A stretch of 64,000 nucleotides of DNA from positions 1 through 64,000 of the forward strand of contig JAEYZN010000004.1 in the NCBI GenBank assembly GCA_023428025.1. The letters are read 5' to 3'. The position numbers and the translations under genes are program-made. Positions 60,998-64,000 of the stretch are shown in pieces. This stretch comes from Bacillota bacterium (GTDB taxonomy: Bacteria; Bacillota; Clostridia; Christensenellales; SZUA-584). The notes under the pieces were generated by a model, which was not told the DNA's origin, ran no database searches, and worked only from the letters and a program-made list of their open reading frames with translations. Position 1 is the first letter of the stretch; each line of letters begins with the position of its first letter.

Positions 60998-63900
60998 AAG
61001 CCCTCCTTCTTATGCGCTTCACCGTTCGTGGTCCGTTTGTTTCCGTCGTTTTTCGACGCCCCCTCTTCCCGGTAACAGCGCCGGATGTCGCTTAAGAAAC
61101 GAATCAGCTCGTCCAGGGAATTCTTCACCGTTTTAAACACGATATACGGCGGCACAGCGGCTTTCAGCTGCGCCTGGCCCGGATGCTTCTCGAACGCGGC
61201 CAGCAGCCTCTCCGCGTTCACAGCGGCGTCCTCCACGTATTTGAGCGTGAACGTGCGCCCGCTGCGCGTCACCGAGATAATCCCCGCCCGCGCGGCGTAC
61301 GCCTTGATCAGCGATATCAGCATCAGGTTTTCCACCGTCCTGGGCAGCCTGCCGTACCGGTCGGATATCTCGTCCTTCAATACCCGCGCGTTCTTCACCC
61401 CGTCTATCGCGGCGATCTTCTTGTATATCTCGATGCGCTGCATGTCGTCGCTGATGTACGCCTGCGGCACGTGCGCCGACAGGCCGATCTCCACCGACGT
61501 CTCGTTGATCTTCTCCACACGCTCGCCCTTTATCTCCGCCACCGCCTCTCGCATCAGGCGGCAATACATGTCGTACCCCACCGCCGCCATCTGGCCGGAC
61601 TGCTCGGGCCCCAGCAGGTTGCCCGCGCCTCTTATTTCAAGGTCCCTCATCGCGATCTTGAAGCCCGCGCCCAGCTCGGTGAACTCGGCGATGGTCTGCA
61701 GCCGCTTCTCCGCCTCGGGCGTCATGTGCACGCCCGGCAGATATGTGAGATATGCGTACGAGCTTTTCGCGCCGCGCCCCACGCGCCCTTTTATCTGGTA
61801 CAGCTGCGCCAGGCCGAATTTGTCCGCCTCATACACGATCACCGTGTTCACGTTGGGAATGTCGATGCCGGACTCGATGATGGTGGTGCACAGCAGCACG
61901 TCGTATTCGTCCGCGAGGAACCGCACCATCACGTCCTCCATCGCGGTCTCGCCCATGCGCCCGTGCGCCATTGCCACCCGCGCCTCCGGTACGTGTTTGC
62001 GCAGGTCCACCGCCAGCTTATCCATCAGATTGATCTGGCGGCACACGAAATACACCTGCCCGCCCCGCTCCATCTCGCGCATCACGGCGTCGCGCAGCAG
62101 CTGCCCGGAATACTCCATCACGTAGCTCTCGGGCGCGCGCCGCTCGTCGGGCGGCGTGTCCAGCACGCTCATGTCGCGGATGCCCGTCAGCGCCATCTGC
62201 AGCGTCCGGGGGATGGGCGTGGCCGACAGCGTCAGCACGTCCACGTTGCGCTTGATGTCCTTGATGCGCTCCTTGTGCGTCACGCCGAAGCGCTGCTCCT
62301 CGTCGATCACCAGCAGCCCCAGGTCCTTGAAGGCCACGTCCTTGGACAGCAGCCGGTGCGTGCCGATCACCACGTCCACCGTGCCCGCCTTCAAACCCTC
62401 CAGTATGCGCTTCTCGTCGCCCGTGGACACATATCGCGATACCATCCCGATCTGTATCGCGAACTCGGCAAAGCGCTCCGCGAACGTGTGATAGTGCTGC
62501 CGGGCCAGCAGCGTGGTGGGCACCAGCACCGCGCACTGGCGGCCTTCCATCACCGCCTTGAAGCACGCGCGCATCGCCACCTCGGTCTTGCCGTAGCCCA
62601 CGTCGCCCAGCAGCAACCGGTCCATCACCTTCTCCTGCTGCATGTCCTTCTTGATCTCTTCGATGCTCTTGAGCTGCCCTTCCGTCTCCTCGTAGGGAAA
62701 GTTCTCCTCAAACTGCTTCTGCCACACGGTGTCGTCGCCGTATTTCAGGCCCTTCTTGAACATGCGCTCGCTGTATATCGAGACGAGGTCCTCCGCCAGC
62801 TCCTTGACCGCCTTCTTGACGCGCGCCTTGGTCTGGCTCCACTCGCGCCCGCCCAGCTTGGAGAGGCGTTCGCCCTCGCCGCCCATGTATTTCTGCACGC
62901 GGTCGATCTGGTCGGTGGGGATGAACAGCTTGTCGCCGTCCCGGTACTCCAGTTCCAGATAATCCCGCGATATCTTCTGCATCTCGCGCTTCACCAGCCC
63001 CAGGAAGCGCCCCTTGCCGTGCACGTCGTGCACGATCATGTCCCCCGGCTTCAGGTCCGCGAACAGGTCCATCTGTTTGCGGGGGGACATCGCCTTGCGT
63101 TTCCGCGCAAAGCCGTATATCTCGTGCTCGCCCAGGAAATAAGTCTTCTGTGCCGTCAGCTCAAAGCCGGATATCAGCCGCTGCGGGTACGCGCCCGCTT
63201 CGCCCGCTTCCAGCTGCCTCCCGTCTTTGATGCACGGCACCGTCAGCGCCTTGTCGGACAGCTCCGCCGCCAGCCGTTCGGCCCGCTGCGTGTTGCCGCA
63301 GCCGAGGTACACACGCCAGCCGCTGCGCACGCGCGCCTTCACGTCCTCCTGCAGCAGCTCCAGCTTGCGGTTATACGCCAATGCCGACTTGGCGGAAATG
63401 GCGATCTCCGTCTTCGCGTGCAGGCCGGAGCGGCTCACCGAGCAGAAATCCGCCGCGGTATTGGCCGCCGCCTTTTTCACGATGTCCTCCAGAGGCAGGT
63501 AGAGCGCCTTCTGGTCGGCCACCGCTTCCCCGTTGGATATCAGCCCGTACAGCCGCTGCTCGAAATCCCCGCACCGCTCCTCCGCCGCCGAGCGGATGTG
63601 CTTGTAGTCATCGAACAGCACCAGCGCGTCCGTCGCGTAGTCCAGCGCCGTCGCGCGGCACAGGGCGTACGCGTAGTTCTCCATGTCCTCGAAATACCGG
63701 TGCTTCTCAAGGCTTCTGGCGTAATCCGCGAACCGCTGCGCCAGCGCCGCGCTCTCCGGCTTCGCGGCCGCGAAATATTTGCGGCCCGCCGCCGCCGCCG
63801 TTTCGGACAGCGCCAGCTCCACAGCCGGGGCCAGCGTCACCGCGTCGAACTTCTCACGGCTGCGCCGCTGCGTCCCGGGGTCAAACGCGTGGATGCTCTC

Positions 63901-64000
63901 CACCACGTTGTCGAAAAAGTCGATGCGGTAGGGCGCCGCCGCGCCGGGACAGAACACGTCGAGTATCTCGCCGCGCCGCGCGGCCTGCCCCGCCGTCTCC
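60994..64000 (-). CDS. mfd: Mfd, transcription-repair coupling factor (5'-partial)
   Basis: The C-terminal 1000 or so residues of Mfd; the frame is open to the window edge and the N-terminal UvrB-like part is outside. Visible parts are the end of the UvrB-like region (YRIDFFDNVVESIHAFDPGTQ), the RNA-polymerase-interacting domain (PGDMIVHDVHGKGRFLGL), and the RecG-like translocase. The translocase has Walker A GDVGYGKTEVAMRA, DEEQ in VIDEEQRFGV, TATPIPRTL and GRVGRG. The TRCF domain ends the protein. Mfd removes stalled RNA polymerase and recruits UvrA. The stop overlaps the next start by four bases. Confidence 0.97.
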   Translation of the reverse strand, partial: ETAGQAARRGEILDVFCPGAAAPYRIDFFDNVVESIHAFDPGTQRRSREKFDAVTLAPAVELALSETAAAAGRKYFAAAKPESAALAQRFADYARSLEKHRYFEDMENYAYALCRATALDYATDALVLFDDYKHIRSAAEERCGDFEQRLYGLISNGEAVADQKALYLPLEDIVKKAAANTAADFCSVSRSGLHAKTEIAISAKSALAYNRKLELLQEDVKARVRSGWRVYLGCGNTQRAERLAAELSDKALTVPCIKDGRQLEAGEAGAYPQRLISGFELTAQKTYFLGEHEIYGFARKRKAMSPRKQMDLFADLKPGDMIVHDVHGKGRFLGLVKREMQKISRDYLELEYRDGDKLFIPTDQIDRVQKYMGGEGERLSKLGGREWSQTKARVKKAVKELAEDLVSIYSERMFKKGLKYGDDTVWQKQFEENFPYEETEGQLKSIEEIKKDMQQEKVMDRLLLGDVGYGKTEVAMRACFKAVMEGRQCAVLVPTTLLARQHYHTFAERFAEFAIQIGMVSRYVSTGDEKRILEGLKAGTVDVVIGTHRLLSKDVAFKDLGLLVIDEEQRFGVTHKERIKDIKRNVDVLTLSATPIPRTLQMALTGIRDMSVLDTPPDERRAPESYVMEYSGQLLRDAVMREMERGGQVYFVCRQINLMDKLAVDLRKHVPEARVAMAHGRMGETAMEDVMVRFLADEYDVLLCTTIIESGIDIPNVNTVIVYEADKFGLAQLYQIKGRVGRGAKSSYAYLTYLPGVHMTPEAEKRLQTIAEFTELGAGFKIAMRDLEIRGAGNLLGPEQSGQMAAVGYDMYCRLMREAVAEIKGERVEKINETSVEIGLSAHVPQAYISDDMQRIEIYKKIAAIDGVKNARVLKDEISDRYGRLPRTVENLMLISLIKAYAARAGIISVTRSGRTFTLKYVEDAAVNAERLLAAFEKHPGQAQLKAAVPPYIVFKTVKNSLDELIRFLSDIRRCYREEGASKNDGNKRTTNGEAHKKEGL

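Noticed and set aside
1..64000. CRISPR arrays, intact insertion sequences or prophage modules
   Set aside because: No regularly spaced identical repeats, no transposase with DDE-type motifs and no phage structural genes were seen; only remnants of a mobile element at 54.0-54.6 kb.

Overview
The window looks like chromosome from an anaerobic, spore-former-type Clostridia (Bacillota) with a fairly GC-rich genome. This rests on an [FeFe]-hydrogenase module, a hybrid-cluster protein, c-di-GMP-I riboswitches, two YtrA-type GntR/ABC units, a selenium-dependent-type xanthine dehydrogenase homologue, SpoVB-like flippase, Mfd and strong GGAGG ribosome binding sites. Most genes are visibly GC-rich. Two stretches are not: about 29.8-31.1 kb and about 51.2-57.6 kb. 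The second also carries broken genes and dispersed repeats, so it reads as a decaying accessory island. No species can be named from the sequence alone.

Layout. 0-2.5 kb: the C-terminal part of an [FeFe]-hydrogenase, a small [2Fe-2S] partner and Ada. 2.8-4.9 kb (minus): an ABC exporter plus GntR regulator behind a promoter with a palindromic operator. 5-8.1 kb: a PAP2 phosphatase, then a DegT-type aminotransferase/ROK regulator operon with a ROK-style operator. 8.2-9.4 kb: an L,D-transpeptidase, followed by 0.8 kb of repeats. 10.2-15.1 kb: a binding-protein-like lipoprotein, and a TetR-controlled pair of alpha/beta hydrolase and membrane-bound serine hydrolase. 15.2-19.75 kb (minus): a 1335-residue surface protein of MBG and InlB-type repeats, preceded by a roughly 0.5 kb leader. 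That leader holds two intact c-di-GMP-I riboswitches and a third degenerate one, each followed by its own terminator-like hairpin, all behind a perfect TTGACA-17-TATAAT promoter. 20-24.9 kb: a UroD/MtaA-type methyltransferase homologue, Hcp and AzlCD. 25-29.7 kb: two alkaline phosphatases, the second behind a six-hexamer Pho box, and a YibE/F membrane protein.

29.8-31.1 kb: a low-GC islet with an alpha/alpha-toroid (terpene-cyclase-like) protein and a small Cys-rich protein. 31.2-34 kb: TetR, SDR and two flavin reductases around a shared operator. 34-40.4 kb: an M15 peptidase lipoprotein, a cyclic-nucleotide-domain/DUF2225 protein, a lipid-linked sugar flippase, GNAT, a VOC protein and a ferritin-like/VIT1 protein. 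40.5-42.8 kb: a second GntR-ABC operon. 43.3-50 kb: a one-polypeptide molybdenum hydroxylase, YetF/DUF421, a DapF homologue with Ser at both catalytic Cys positions, a B12-binding radical SAM protein and GtrA. 50.1-57.6 kb: a quinone oxidoreductase, then the low-GC island with a second L,D-transpeptidase and several pseudogenes. 57.7-64 kb: a second serine hydrolase, tRNA-Ala(CGC), tRNA-Ser(CGA), a frameshifted membrane protein and the C-terminal part of Mfd.

The strongest themes are cell-envelope functions (two L,D-transpeptidases, M15 peptidase, two serine hydrolases, PAP2, flippase, GtrA, a giant surface protein) and readable cis-regulation. The most interesting single item is the triple c-di-GMP riboswitch/terminator leader of the surface protein.
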